A stretch of DNA of 64,000 bases from Leuctra nigra (lineage: Eukaryota > Arthropoda > Insecta > Plecoptera > Leuctridae): NCBI GenBank assembly GCA_934045905.1, contig OW203768.1, positions 27,061,060 to 27,125,059 on the forward strand, in the 5' to 3' direction. The notes under the pieces are model-generated. The model saw only the letters and a program-made list of their open reading frames with translations, ran no database searches and was not told the origin of the DNA. Positions 19,597 to 29,410 of the stretch are shown here, piece by piece (within the stretch, counting starts at the first letter, position 1; each line of letters opens with the position of its first letter). The translations under genes were made by a program, and so were the position numbers.

Positions 19597-20038
19597 CCCC
19601 CCGACGGCTGTCACCTTATCGCGGTGGTGGGGTTTGTGTTGGCCAATGATCCATTGCAGCTACGCCGGCGAGCATATGCTCATGTGTAAGGGTTACCCAT
19701 GCCGGACAGATCAGTGGTGAGGCCCAGACCAAGAGCAGCCAGGGTCGGCCTAACCATGCCCTCCAGTGAATGTGCGGTCCCCTCGGGCCGACCTTCCCCC
19801 TCGAGATGGTGATCCCCCTGAAATCGGGTTCAGTCGGCCCGAATCCTCACACCCCCCGGTCCGTCTCCATTCCGGCCTGGCTTTCCCACCAGTGCTGGAC
19901 TCCCCCGGATCGGGCCCGTTAGGTCGACCCCCTCCCCTTGCCCTCCAATTATGATCAACAAAGTTAAATATAACAAATAATGTGCGCAATATAACCTCGT
20001 CGTTGACGCGCCATTAAACCAAACTAATCTAATCTAAT
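19597..20038 (+). mobile_element. RHS copy 5, inserted in Gypsy gag-pol
   Basis: Flanked by the exact 12-bp repeat CAGTCTGCACTC (19585-19596 and 20039-20050). It has a type A head with a C-only P1 5' strand (CCCCCC) facing GGTGGGG, L3 TTATCGC, the full body, and a tail ending in CTAAT repeats. The insertion splits the Gypsy element, so it is younger than that element. Because the duplication ends in C, the first base of the element is ambiguous by one position. Confidence 0.9.
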
Positions 20039-20439
20039 CAGTCTGCACTCTCTTCGAAGCTGTCTTCTTTCTTGACTGCGTGGACGGCTTTCTTCTTTGT
20101 CTTCTTCTTTCGTTTCTCGCATCTGATGGCGAAATGATTCTTCTCTTTGCAGAAACTGCATGGCTTTCCCCATGCAGGGCAGTTCTTCGCTGTGTGCTTG
20201 TACCCACATTTTTTACAGTCGTACGCATCACTCTTCTTCTTGGAATTGACAGTAGTCGCTTTTTTCTTTACAAAGTTCACTTCCGTCGTCTTCAGCTGCA
20301 GCTCTTTAGCCTGATTTCTAGAATCTTCCGCAGCACGGCAGAAGTCGGCAGCTTTAGTTAGTTTTAAACTAGCCTCACAGAGAAGTAGCTCTTGAACTCG
20401 TAAGTCCTTGATGCCCAACACGATTGCTTGAACCACCAT
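20038..20439 (-). pseudogene. Ty3/Gypsy gag, nucleocapsid part with zinc knuckles
   Basis: About 133 residues containing two CCHC-like knuckles (CKKCGYKHTAKNC and CSFCKEKNHFAIRC) in a Lys-rich context. These bind the genomic RNA in the particle. The downstream end is cut by the RHS insertion. About 75 bases separate it from the capsid-like frame at 20514, with a frame change between, so gag is broken. Confidence 0.8.
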
Positions 20440-20513
20440 GCTGTCTTCCAGTGTCTCAAATTCGCTTAGCTGCGCTTGCTTTTTTAATTCAGTATAAAAA
20501 TGATCGAAAGATT

Positions 20514-20843
20514 CTACCCTTCACATTGCTTGGTTTTAAAAAAAACTTGGAAGCGTTCATATATTAGGTTCTTTCTAGACGCAAAGTGCTGCTCGAACTT
20601 TTCTACCACTGGTTTTACTTTTTTCTTGTAAGCGTCTGTGGACCACTTGAATGTGTTGAAAATCTCTAGCCCATTATCTCCTATGAAATTTAACAATAGG
20701 GATACCTGTCGCGGCTCGGATTCAGCGTCGTTCTTGGTAGCTTGCATGAATATTGTAAATTTGTGATGCCATCTGCGCCAGTTTTCAGCTAAGTTGCCTT
20801 CAAAGTTCATTTCCGGAGGCGGTTTGAAATAAGCTTCGGCCAT
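20514..20843 (-). pseudogene. Ty3/Gypsy gag, capsid-like N-terminal part
   Basis: 109 residues from a good initiator (MAEAYFKPPPEMNF). NWRRWHHKFTIFMQAT and NFIGDNGLEIFNTF are typical of invertebrate Gypsy gag. The frame runs out just before the zinc-knuckle part, so a frameshift separates the two halves. The start lies about 130 bases after the LTR candidate, as expected for a short leader. Confidence 0.75.
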
Positions 20844-20956
20844 TTTCTTCGTTTACTAGGTACCGCGCTTAGGCGTAGTCAGCACTTCGAATTTTAACAC
20901 TTGAAACGTTAGGTTTCAGGTTTTACTTACTGTTCAGGTTCACTGTTCAGTTCTTC

Positions 20957-20969
20957 ACTTCTGTCACTA
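20957..20969 (-). other. Possible primer-binding site
   Basis: Directly after the LTR on the minus strand lies TAGTGACAGAAGTG, similar to the TGTCAGAAGTGG-type tRNA-primed sites of other Gypsy elements but with mismatches. Confidence 0.35.
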
Positions 20970-21183
20970 TGTTATGTTCTTTAGGAACACAAGATTATTA
21001 AATAAAACAATGTTACTTAATTAATTAGTAGCACTTTATTAGGTTCCATTTACAACCAGCCAAGATGGATGACATAGCAATCACCATGTAGCAACATGAA
21101 AGATGTAGTACTCTACAGGAATGCCAACCTAACAATGACATAATACAGGGATGCCAACATACATATGTCACATAGCATCCACA
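20970..21183 (-). repeat. Putative 5' LTR of the Gypsy element
   Basis: Read on the minus strand this segment starts TGTGGATGC, contains an AATAAAG polyadenylation-like signal and ends ATAACA, giving TG...CA ends over 214 bp. No second copy exists in the window, so the limits rest on the end motifs and on position upstream of gag. Confidence 0.45.
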
Positions 21184-21606
21184 ACTGTAGTGCACTCTGA
21201 TATAACTCTTCCTCATATTAACACTCGTCTGTACTTGTTCAAATCTATGAATGAAACAATAAGAGTGCTAATGTATTTACCCGTGCCCGGTTCGAAGTCT
21301 ATTTAACCTGGTCCAATGATGTCGAGGAAGATGGAAACCAGGCGGGTAACTCGACGGATCCAGTGTAAATTCCAATCCTCTGTGTTGATAACATTTCCAC
21401 TCCTGTTCCCAAGCCACATTCGTCTCGAAGCTCGCATTGCTAAGACTATCAGCCAGTATGTGAGCTGGGTGTCTGGACTTTAAGCGATGACGTGGCAGGT
21501 TGTTTAGTCAATTAAGTCAATCATTAATTAAGTCAATGAAATCTTCATACTTTGGCCCACTTTTATCGCCAGACAAAATCACACAAACCCTAATTGTCTA
21601 ACTTAC
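21184..21606. other. Intron or intergenic, nothing recognised
   Basis: No supported feature. The 3' edge is the GTAAGT donor (21601-21606) of the exon at 21607. Confidence 0.35.
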
Positions 21607-21779
21607 AGCATCCATATTATCTTCCCCGACGACGCGATTAGCCATTAGCTGGTCGTACAATGTGTCATTGTATTCTGCAGGGTCTATTTTATGTCCGAGC
21701 ACATGACATATTGCATTCCAGTCATTCCTCTGTCGATGTCCTTGGAGTTGTTCTCCGACGTCAGTGAAGACTGCTTGAA
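21607..21779 (-). CDS. Candidate internal exon B of an unidentified spliced gene (death-domain-like)
   Basis: 173 nt bounded by acceptor TATTTTAG and consensus donor GTAAGT, open in one frame with two leading bases. It encodes about 57 residues with the core NDWNAICHVLGHKIDP preceded by VGEQLQG. The W..(I/L)...LG pattern resembles death-fold domains, but this is only a visual similarity. Joined to the exon at 22250-22388 (phase 1 out) the frame continues exactly, and it leaves in phase 0, which fits the exon at 13785-13905. Three-way phase agreement on the same strand is the main evidence. Confidence 0.55.
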
Positions 21780-22249
21780 CTAAAATAAAACACAGAAATA
21801 AACAACCGTCCTGTGATGCTAGAAATCATTATGGACATCTTCCAGCTTTCTTGTTAACAAACAATGAAAGACCGATGAAAGAGCGATGGAATCTCGGCAA
21901 CAATTTAACACCTTTCTCTCCTTTAATCGATACAAATATTTGTGCTATTCCTACAAATAGTAAAATCAACTCATGTCATCCATTATTACTTGTAATATTA
22001 ACTAGACAAATTCGCTCTGCCAGTTTGTTTGTCCTGCAATAGATTGGTATACATACCCATCGATTCTAATTGGCTAGGTGACATATCCAATTCCGTTGTG
22101 GAGTTGTATGTTCGGACTACGTTAAGGTTCCTCGTAATCGGGGAACTTTCCGGCTGATTTGATGTATTTTTCTATATGTTTGTTTCGTTTTGGAATATGC
22201 GTGGAACAAACAACTCGAGGGAGTTGTGGCTGCTCTCTTCGAGGTCCAC

Positions 22250-22388
22250 CTGCAGCAATTCTCTCCATCTTCCGTGTGATCTTCGCACATTTCTTCATGC
22301 ATTGCATGAGAGCAATGTACGAAGATCCTTGTTCATCTGAGAAATTTACTTCTTCTTTCTCCAGGTTAGCGATTGTTTCATGTAGGGC
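22250..22388 (-). CDS. Candidate internal exon A of an unidentified spliced gene
   Basis: The acceptor TTGTTGTTACAG precedes about 46 codons (ALHETIANLEKEEVNFSDE..., then MKKCAKITRKMERIAA), a helical, charged segment. The donor is CAG|GTGGAC, a weak match to consensus. If this donor is not used, the frame continues to a TAA near 22120 and this would be a terminal exon. With the donor used, phase 1 joins perfectly to the exon at 21607-21779. Identity unknown. Confidence 0.5.
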
Positions 22389-22555
22389 CTGTAACAACAA
22401 TACCTACTGTGAGGCTAGGGGGGGAAACATTTCTGTATCCTGTACACAATGGCTCCGTTGTTGTCAGTTATTAGCAGTCGACAATATTAATTTCAACAAT
22501 TCGAACCCTTGTAATTAGAATCATAATATCATAATATGATATTCGAATTCGAATG
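22389..22555. other. Intron or intergenic, nothing recognised
   Basis: AT-rich, with a short palindromic ATCATAATATCATAATATGAT stretch at about 22521-22541. Confidence 0.3.
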
Positions 22556-22815
22556 CCATTATTGGCGGTAACCAGACAACATGGTATTAATGAACTTATT
22601 TCATATGTCAATGCGAACATGATCTGGAGGGAAGTGTAAATCCATGCTGGCGCCGCTAACAGAAGTTTGTTACCATAGTGGTTACTTGAAGTTCTATCAC
22701 ATACGCCTCAATCTTCCACTGGCACTCTCTTCAATGCAGCTGGAGCAGAAGACCTTGGCGAACACATTGAACTGCCACTTATCAGCTGATATTCAAACAG
22801 TAAGCATGTTATTTT
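22556..22815 (+). repeat. Dispersed repeat R1, copy 1
   Basis: Shares ATCTGGA, GCCGCTAACAGAAGTTTGTT, ACTTGAAG, CCTCAATCTTCCACTGGCAC, TGCAGC and TATCAGCTGAT blocks with 27290-27480 and 50160-50475, and more weakly with 27955-28095. Same orientation in all. No protein is visible. Confidence 0.6.
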
Positions 22816-23671
22816 TTGTAGTTGCGAAATCCTAAAGACCTCTTTAGTTTTTAAATATTAAATTTTCTAACTGTAAATGTTGAATCAATATAATCAATAT
22901 TGATTTTATGAGCAGGGCAATTTACTGCTACAATGTGAGCAGTGTGATTTTCATTGAAAAGAATGTAAATACGAGGATGTTCCCCTCAGATTATTGAAAT
23001 GGATGTGTTGTAATTGTACTCAATAAATCTCACCAAAATATACCAATTTGATTATTTTCAAATCTTGATTTTATTGTGGCCCCCTTTGACCTCACCCTAC
23101 AGAGTGCAGACAAGTTCAGAAGATACTTAAAAATTGATGAATTTAGTTTTGTTGCGATTTAGTACTTTCATGTGATGATGAGACATTCTATAATGGCAAT
23201 TTCTTGCCTGGAAATATTTCGTTGAGAATAGAGACACTAACTTTGTACATATTTGTAAATGTGTTCATAGTATTCATCATAGTAAATGTGTTCATTGTAC
23301 CTAACACTGTCAGTAAGCCACACCCAGCACTTGTACGATCCAGTCAAATGCGGATGTGTTTAATAATGAGTGTTAAAATGTGTTAAAATGAGAACCATCC
23401 TTCCCGTTTGTGACGCCGATTTTTCCTCCGGCTTCCATGAAACAAATAAAGTTGAAATCCTCTGAGCAGACGAATCCACAGATTCAGTAAACAAGGCAAT
23501 CCGCGATGCCCTCATCTGATGAAATAACTGATTTCTACGCCAATGTGTCGGCAGATGAATGAATCATTAACTGAGCTTATTCCTTTAATTGTTTCTGATG
23601 CACTTGATGCTTTAAATCAGCATACTTGCTGTTTTCCATTTCTGGACAAACGTTCTAAAATTGTTCAAATT
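22816..23671. other. Intergenic; contains the first copy of a duplicated 80-bp segment
   Basis: The segment at about 23266-23346 (AGTAAATGTGTT...CTAACACTGTCAGTAAGCCA...GATCCAGTCAAATG) recurs at 25787-25861, immediately after the 159-bp array. The two copies therefore bracket RHS copy 6 and the array. Nothing else is recognised. Confidence 0.5.
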
Positions 23672-24133
23672 CCCCACCGATGGCTGCCACCTTAGCGCGG
23701 TGGTGGGGTTTGCGTTGGCCAATGATCCATTGCAGCTACGCCGGCGAGCATATGCTCATGTGTAAGGGTTACCCATGCCGGACAGGTCAGTGGTGAGGTC
23801 CAGACAAAGAGCAGCCAGGGTCGGCCTAACCATGTCCTCCCTTGAATTTGCGGTCCCCTCCCCTCCCCTCGGGCCGGCCTTCCCCCTCGAGATGGTGATC
23901 CCCCTGAAATCGGGTTCCGCCGGCCCGAATCCTCACACCCCCCGGTCCGTCCCCATTCCGGCCTGGCCTCCCCACCAGTGTTGGACTCCCCCGGATAGGG
24001 CCCGTTAGGTCGACCCCTCCCCATAGCCACCACTTATATCAACAAAGTTAAATGCAAAAATGCAAAAATTATTGTGCGCAATATAACCTCGTCGTTGACG
24101 CGCCGTTAAACCACAATAATCTAATCTAATCTG
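23672..24133 (+). mobile_element. RHS copy 6: full-length, type A head
   Basis: The P1 5' strand CCCCACC begins at 23672, right after the left target copy GTTCAAATT (23663-23671). The right copy is GTTTAAATT (24134-24142), with one change. L3 is TTAGCGC and P2 is TGGCTGC with GCAGCTA. The body carries an extra CCCCTCCCCT run. Confidence 0.85.
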
Positions 24134-24513
24134 GTTTAAATTGAGTTGCAATCAACATAATTCTAATATATTAGGGTATCGTCGTTATAGTAGGTAACTA
24201 GATTAGATATTTTTTTCTTTTAGTATAGTAACTTGAGAGCAGTTTTTGTAATTAATTATATTTTATTATCTAAATATGTCACTACTTCTTACATTTCAAA
24301 CAAAACAAACAAGTTGAAAACCAACGCAACAGCTTGTGCCCTTCTTCTTCCCTTTTTTCTTCTTCTTCTCCTCCTTCATCTTCTCATCGTAACCCTCATT
24401 TTCATTCCCGTCTGCCACCAAGTGGCAACTCTCGATGAGATCCTCAACACTTGATCCTATTTGCCTCCATGGCTTCCTGGACGTATCACGACGCCTGCTG
24501 CGGTCACTGATTG
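24134..24513 (-). CDS. Lys/Glu-rich non-repeat end of the 159-bp-repeat frame
   Basis: The frame of the first array unit continues on the minus strand into a unique segment (SISDRSRRRDTSRKPWR, then a DGNENEGYDEKMKEEKKKKK run and a hydrophobic end) stopping at about 24296. With one repeat unit it gives about 139 residues. I recognise no family. The lysine run is encoded by a TTCTTCTT-type microsatellite at 24340-24380. It could be the C-terminus of a former repetitive acidic protein. Confidence 0.35.
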
Positions 24514-25785
24514 AATCATTTTCTTGATCATTTCCCCATCCATTGATGACGTTCACTATTGCGTAAACATGTTCAACGGGTCCACACGAAGGCAGTTCTC
24601 CTTGTGGTTTCTCTTGGCAGATGTCGACTGTTAGTTCTTGCTCGTTGTCTACGAGCGTTGTCTCTTGCTCGTCATCATTTTCTTGATCATTTCCCCCTCC
24701 ATTGATGACGTTCACTATTGCGTAAACATGTTCAACGGGTCCACACGAAGGCAGTTCTCCTTGTGGTTTCTCTTGGCAGATGACGACTGTTAGTTCTTGC
24801 TCATTGTCTACGAGCGTTGTCTCTTACTCGTCATCATTTTCTTGATCATTTTCCCCTGCATTGATGACGTTCACTATTGCGTAAACATGTTCAACGGGTC
24901 CACACGAAGGCAGTTCTCCTTGTGGTTTCTCTTGGCAGATGACGACTGTTAGTTCTTGCTCATTGTCTACGAGCGTTGTCTCTTACTCGTCATCATTTTC
25001 TTGATCATTTTCCCCTGCATTGATGACGTTCACTATTGCGTAAACATGTTCAACGGGTCCACACGAAGGCAGTTCTCCTTGTGGTTTCTCTTGGCAGATG
25101 ACGACTGTTAGTTCTTGCTCATTGTCTACGAGCGTTGTCTCTTACTCGTCATCATTTTCTTGATCATTTCCCCCTCCATTGATGACGTTCACTATTGCGT
25201 AAACATGTTCAACGGGTCCACACGAAGGCAGTTCTCCTTGTGGTTTCTCTTGGCAAATGTCGACTGTTAGTTCTTGCTCGTTGTCGATGAGCGTTGTCTC
25301 TTACTCGTCATCATTTTCTTGATCATTTCCCCCTCCATTGATGACGTTCACTATTGCGTAAACATGTTCAACGGGTCCACACGAAGGCAGTTCTCCTTGT
25401 GGTTTCTCTTGGCAGATGACGACTGTTAGTTCTTGCTCATTGTCTACGAGCGTTGTCTCTTACTCGTCATCATTTTCTTGATCATTTCCCCCTCCATTGA
25501 TGACGTTCACTATTGCGTAAACATGTTCAACGGGTCCACACGAAGGCAGTTCTCCTTGTGGTTTCTCTTGGCAGATGTCGACTGTTAGTTCTTGCTCGTT
25601 GTCTACGAGCGTTGTCTCTTACTTGTCATCATTTTCTTGATCATTTCCCCCTCCATTGATGACGTTCACTACTGCGTAAACATGGTCAACGGGTCCACAC
25701 GAAGGAAGTTCTCCTTGTGGTTTCTCTTGGCAGATGTCGACTGTTAGTTCTTGCTCGTTGTCTACGAGCGTTGTCTCTTACTCGT
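24514..25785 (-). repeat. Tandem array, eight copies of a 159-bp (53-codon) unit
   Basis: The phrase CATTGATGAC recurs at 24540, 24700, 24859, 25018, 25177, 25336, 25495 and 25654, giving a period of 159 bp (160 for the first step, as counted by eye). 159 is a multiple of three, and on the minus strand each unit reads as an acidic 53-residue repeat (INGGGNDQEND, then ETTLVDNEQELTVDICQEK). In the leftmost junction a codon is CAA (Gln). At the equivalent place in the other junctions I read, it is TAA (stop). The array thus looks like a once-coding repeat in which a stop was spread by unequal exchange. Confidence 0.8.
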
Positions 25786-25786
25786 T

Positions 25787-25861
25787 CATAGTAAATGTGT
25801 TTCTTGTACCTAACACTGTCAGTAAGCCACACCCAGCACTTGTACGATCCAGTCAAATGCC
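25787..25861 (+). repeat. Second copy of the 80-bp segment at 23266-23346
   Basis: Near-identical to the earlier segment, including CCTAACACTGTCAGTAAGCC and CACCCAGCACTTGTACGATC. It abuts the last array unit. Confidence 0.7.
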
Positions 25862-25997
25862 CCCGTCACCAACTAATACATGATTCAAAGATATGTGTGT
25901 GTTTGTACATTTTTTTATGAGGCGGGAAGTTCGTCTTCCGAACCATTTGCATCTTCGTCCTCATCCTCTGCCTCCAGAATTTCTTCTTCGGCCTCAG

Positions 25998-26254
25998 TTA
26001 AATCGAAACCAGAGACACTCTAGCCTGGAAGGACAATGACTGTCTTCCTCGTCTTTCTGGTCTTAGCACCTCTTCAGGATACCGCAACTCATTAAGAATG
26101 CTGATGATCGAGGTGTCGATTTCAATGATAACATTGTCAGCCAAAGTGCCAACGACAATCTCTTCACTTGGCAGGCAATCGAGCACTTTATCTCTATTCA
26201 ATGGGTTTAAACCACATTTCTCGAAACCAGCTCTCACGTTCTTACTCCCGTTCT
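25998..26254 (-). pseudogene. pogo/Tigger-like transposase, C-terminal fragment
   Basis: About 85 residues, with a preceding acceptor-like CCGCAG. The segment VRAGFEKCGLNPLNRDKVLDCLP matches the post-catalytic region of pogo/Tigger/Jerky-like transposases (usually GFR..GI.PLNR..VL..LP). No catalytic Asp residues are included. It is not close to the N-terminal fragment at 3024-3335, so the two need not come from one copy. It is non-functional alone. Confidence 0.6.
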
Positions 26255-26714
26255 CCTGCGGAGCAATAATAATATATTTAATTAAAATTATGCATAATGA
26301 AGCACATCAAATGCAAACATTGTATAATTATGTAATAATTATGGATAATTTTTTTTTAACTCCTTTATTATTTATTATATAATAATGATATAATATAATG
26401 ATATAATATATTAATGATGTAATAATGATGGAATTGTCCATTAATAATATGATTAATTTCTAGTCGTTAAAATAATTATTTCATTAAGAAAATATGGGTA
26501 AATATTGGCCCAGCCAAGTGGCAATATCGTTAAGTAGCTTTTACACTGAAAGATCAGTCCCGTTGCATGCTAAAAAATATGCATAATAAATCGACTAAAG
26601 AAACACACATATTCTGAAAGGGATATTGTCAGTATCCAGTTGTGATACACAAATTAGCCGAGTTTTGCAGGTGCACCTAGCATTCACATCCATGATCTTT
26701 GTATTTTGCTATCC
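26255..26714. other. AT-rich spacer with TAATATAATGATA simple repeats
   Basis: Low-complexity AT sequence, most marked at 26380-26450. No gene. Confidence 0.5.
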
Positions 26715-26870
26715 CACAATGCCTTTAAGTGTGTTCCTCACTGCTACCATCAGGGACAGTTCGAAGTCGCTCATTACAACTCTTGGCTTCATTCCTGGTG
26801 CCAGGATTGTGGTGTCAAAGCTCAGCAGGAGATCGTAAGCCGTTCTCGTCGTTCTAGTCATCAGCGCAAA
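26715..26870 (-). pseudogene. MULE-type transposase fragment
   Basis: On the minus strand a short frame reads YDLLLSFDTTILAPG, then PRVVMSDFELSLMVAVRN. This resembles the second-Asp region of MULE transposases (P..iisDFE.a...A). A stop follows within a few codons (GIVG-stop). Only this ~45-residue patch is recognisable, so the family call is tentative. Confidence 0.45.
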
Positions 26871-26923
26871 GACCGCAGTAAATTAATAAAACAAAGAAGA
26901 AGATAATATACCAGGAACCAACT

Positions 26924-27093
26924 AGTAAAATAAAAATTATTTTACAGAAACACTGGTATTGTCAAGTAAAAATAAATAAAAAGAGTCTCGCTTGACGAAG
27001 CCGATCGAACGCATCGGCAAAATATTGCGGACTCTTTTTATTTATTGTTACTTGACAATACCAGTGTTTCTGTTCAATAATTTGTATTTTACT
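26924..27093. mobile_element. Short hairpin MITE with ~65-bp arms
   Basis: Inverted arms 26924-26988 and 27030-27093. The inner 43 bp (CAGAAACACTGGTATTGTCA...AGAGTC) match with one visible mismatch; the outer part is looser. The central 41 bp are unique. No target duplication is obvious. Confidence 0.75.
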
Positions 27094-27289
27094 TGACCGC
27101 AGTAAAGATAGAAGTAAATAAATCGTATTTAAATGATATATTTCAGTATTGCGGACTGAATTATACCATGAATGAAAACTTAAGACAATTTTCATTTTTA
27201 AACGGAGACCAGTTTCCTTAGTTACAATCGTTCAATAATAATTGTATATGACTAGCAATTCAACAATTCATTTTGAGACAATATAAGCG
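27094..27289. other. Intergenic, nothing recognised
   Basis: No supported feature. Confidence 0.3.
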
Positions 27290-27480
27290 TCGTTTCCTTG
27301 TTATCATTATGGACGGTTTCCGAGACAACGTAATAAATTCAATTCACATCTGTGCGAAAAGTAATCTGGATGGAAATCGAAATCGTTACTTGCCGCTAAC
27401 AGTAGTTTGTTAACACAGTTGGCACTTGAAGATTTGTCACAGACAACTCAATCTTCACTGGTACTTCCAAAACACTGTCT
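27290..27480 (+). repeat. Dispersed repeat R1, copy 2
   Basis: Matches 22556-22815 and 50160-50475 (ATCTGGATGG, CCGCTAACAG, CACTTGAAG, CTCAATCTTC blocks). It is followed within about 50 bp by R2. Confidence 0.6.
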
Positions 27481-27529
27481 GTTGTGCAGCAAAATTGTAC
27501 TTTAAAGATACCGAATATAGGTGAAAAAG

Positions 27530-27692
27530 TATAAATTGCACAGACACTTGCGGTTTTGTTCTCGAAAAATTGTGTAAACTCCCTGAAGCGGTCCTGAAAC
27601 CATCAGCCAGCCGCGCTATGCTTTGCTTGTTAGTTGGCAGTCGGAGGCTCAACGTGTCGGACGTGTGCATGTTGCTGCGCGCTCTGTGACTT
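27530..27692 (+). repeat. Dispersed repeat R2, copy 2
   Basis: Near-identical to 8124-8290 over about 160 bp, including GTTTTGTTCTCGAAAAATTG and GTCGGAGGCTCAACGTGTCG. Confidence 0.75.
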
Positions 27693-28227
27693 TACCTATG
27701 TAAACCAGCCTGAAATTATGACACCTCGAGCCAGCCCTTCTGATTGGAGATGAGAGAGTTTCAAGCTTACCTGGGACACCTCGATCATCTGTAGCCTCTG
27801 GTCCCCGTAACGTTATCCGGTCCGAAGCGGCTGAGTGACGTCATTCAGCGTGTCGGTATTCAGCTAGCTTCAATACGCTACTCAAGTAGCTCACTGCACC
27901 TACACACTGTTTGCGTAAAGATTACAATTCAATGGAAGCGAGTAATGTTTTCATGGTTACAATAATTCAACAATTGGCCATTATCTGTTGTTAAACGATT
28001 CCATTATGAACAATAGGAACCGACACACTGTTACATATTTCAAAATAGTTCGTTTCCAAGTCAACGCTGCGGATAGTGATCTGGTTGATAGTGAATAATA
28101 TTATTGTCATTGAATGTGAACTATAATGCTTAAGCTCTAAGCAATAACACAATTATTAAAACCGAAATACTTTAGAACATTTTATTGAAACGATTTAGGT
28201 GGGAAACACCCAAGACAAAATTTAGTA
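27693..28227. other. Intergenic; weak third R1 relative at about 27955-28095
   Basis: The segment with TTGTTAAACGATTCCATTAT and GTTTCCAAGTCAAC resembles the start of the R1 copy at 50160. Nothing else is recognised. Confidence 0.4.
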
Positions 28228-28405
28228 TTTTGTAGCTGCCTCCTTAGAGCGACGGTGGGGTTTGTGTTGTCCAATGATCCACTGCAGCTACGTCGGCGAG
28301 CGTATGCTCATGTGTAAGGGGCTACCCATGCCGGACAGGTCAGTGGTGAGGCCCAGACAAAGAACAGCCAGGGTCAACCTACCCATATCCTCCCTATAAG
28401 TTTCC
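28228..28405 (+). mobile_element. RHS 3'-truncated copy (head region only)
   Basis: Begins in a decayed head (CTGCCTCCTTAGAGCGACGG, TGGGG, TTGTCCAATGATCCACTGCAGCTA) and continues through the GAGCATATGCTC-like palindrome and CCGGACAGGTCAGTGG to the start of the body (CCTCCCT), then ends. The body and CTAAT tail are absent. It is the second example in the window of a copy keeping the 5' half and lacking the 3' half. Confidence 0.75.
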
Positions 28406-28823
28406 GCTGATTACATGAAGTTGCACTCAGACACTACACAAGACTACGTCGTGTCTACATGGCGCTTGAGCCAACTTGCATGCGTCGATATGGAGGTGAA
28501 TGAAGTTAGTATATTGTAAAAACATCCATCAGACAAGTCCAAGCCAGATCAGTTCCCAACACGCCCACCAGTTAGTACCTGGCGCCTCTAGCGGTTGGTC
28601 TCTTTACCAGGAGATCTGCGCCCAGGCGCCCTTGCAAGAGACGTTGCTGGTTGTTCTCAAGCAGATGTCGTTCGATGAAGGTATAGTATTGAAAAGATTA
28701 TTCAAAGCCAATCAAAGTCCAATTTTTTAATCCCACTGAAAATGAACTTCCCTTGTCCTTGTATGGAACCTGTGTCCAAAGATATTCACCCACACTGCCT
28801 AGAGAGCCTATATACTACACTGC
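28406..28823. other. Possible downstream remnant of the neighbouring minus-strand gene
   Basis: A minus-strand stretch at about 28590-28700 could encode QYYTFIERHLLENNQQ followed by basic residues, possibly continuing the frame upstream after frameshifts. Support is weak. Confidence 0.2.
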
Positions 28824-29240
28824 CTACTCAACTACCTGATTGGTCGAAGCAGACATCTTGGTTCTTCTCTGATGTAACCTTTCGAAAATTTGAAACAGTC
28901 TTTCGGACACTTCACATTTTGTGCGAATCTCATCTATATCACAGGGAGCATTATTTTCCGATGCGTTTAAAACCTCGTCTTTCAAAAGAGTCATAAATCC
29001 ACTACCCAAGAAGTTTGAAGTTTCTGTAACCAGGCACTGAACATGGCTCCGAGTCAGATTTGAGTTGTGATGGAGTTTTGCGAAGAACGTTCTAGGAATT
29101 GTGTAGCAAGTTCTCATATAATTGCATATTATTCTGAGGGATACATCTACAGGGTCTATTGCATTGCTCGGTCCTGCCACTACTATACTTTCTTCAATGG
29201 TATTTAATGTGTTCCGTACTGCATGAGGTTGAGGAATCAT
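28824..29240 (-). pseudogene. Uncharacterised mobile-element-associated protein fragment
   Basis: About 138 residues, preceded on the minus strand by an acceptor-like TTTAG. The segment IPRTFFAKLHHNSNLTRSHVQCLV, with a following SNFLGSGF, resembles a domain that I have an impression of seeing in many uncharacterised invertebrate proteins near transposase-like genes. I cannot name the family. It lies on the same strand and 1.2 kb downstream of the Tnp2-like pseudogene, with RHS copies between, and may be part of the same element or another one. Confidence 0.35.
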
Positions 29241-29410
29241 TGTACGATCTAAACAATTGTGCTTGATTATTATAAAGTGTTACACAAAAGTATTATTACT
29301 CACTTCAAATAGATTAAAATGATCCCGTATATACAGACTGTTAATTGCATGTTGACTTGATACTGCCGCTGCCTCATTTCCGTTCAAAATTCCTTGGATA
29401 ATCAAAAATT
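29241..29410. other. Spacer, nothing recognised
   Basis: No supported feature; it ends at a long C-run. Confidence 0.3.

Larger units (their letters stand above)
14240..21183 (-). mobile_element. Decayed Ty3/Gypsy LTR retrotransposon carrying a LINE and a SINE
   Basis: Reading right to left: a 5' LTR candidate (20970-21183), gag (20038-20843), a degenerate protease (about 19180-19460) and reverse transcriptase (about 14350-15356), which breaks off at the start of RNase H. RHS copy 5 interrupts it between gag and protease, and LINE-B interrupts it between protease and reverse transcriptase. Integrase and a 3' LTR are not seen. Stops, frameshifts and a lost catalytic Asp show that it is dead. 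The exact left end is uncertain; the last recognisable pol sequence is near 14345. Confidence 0.75.
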
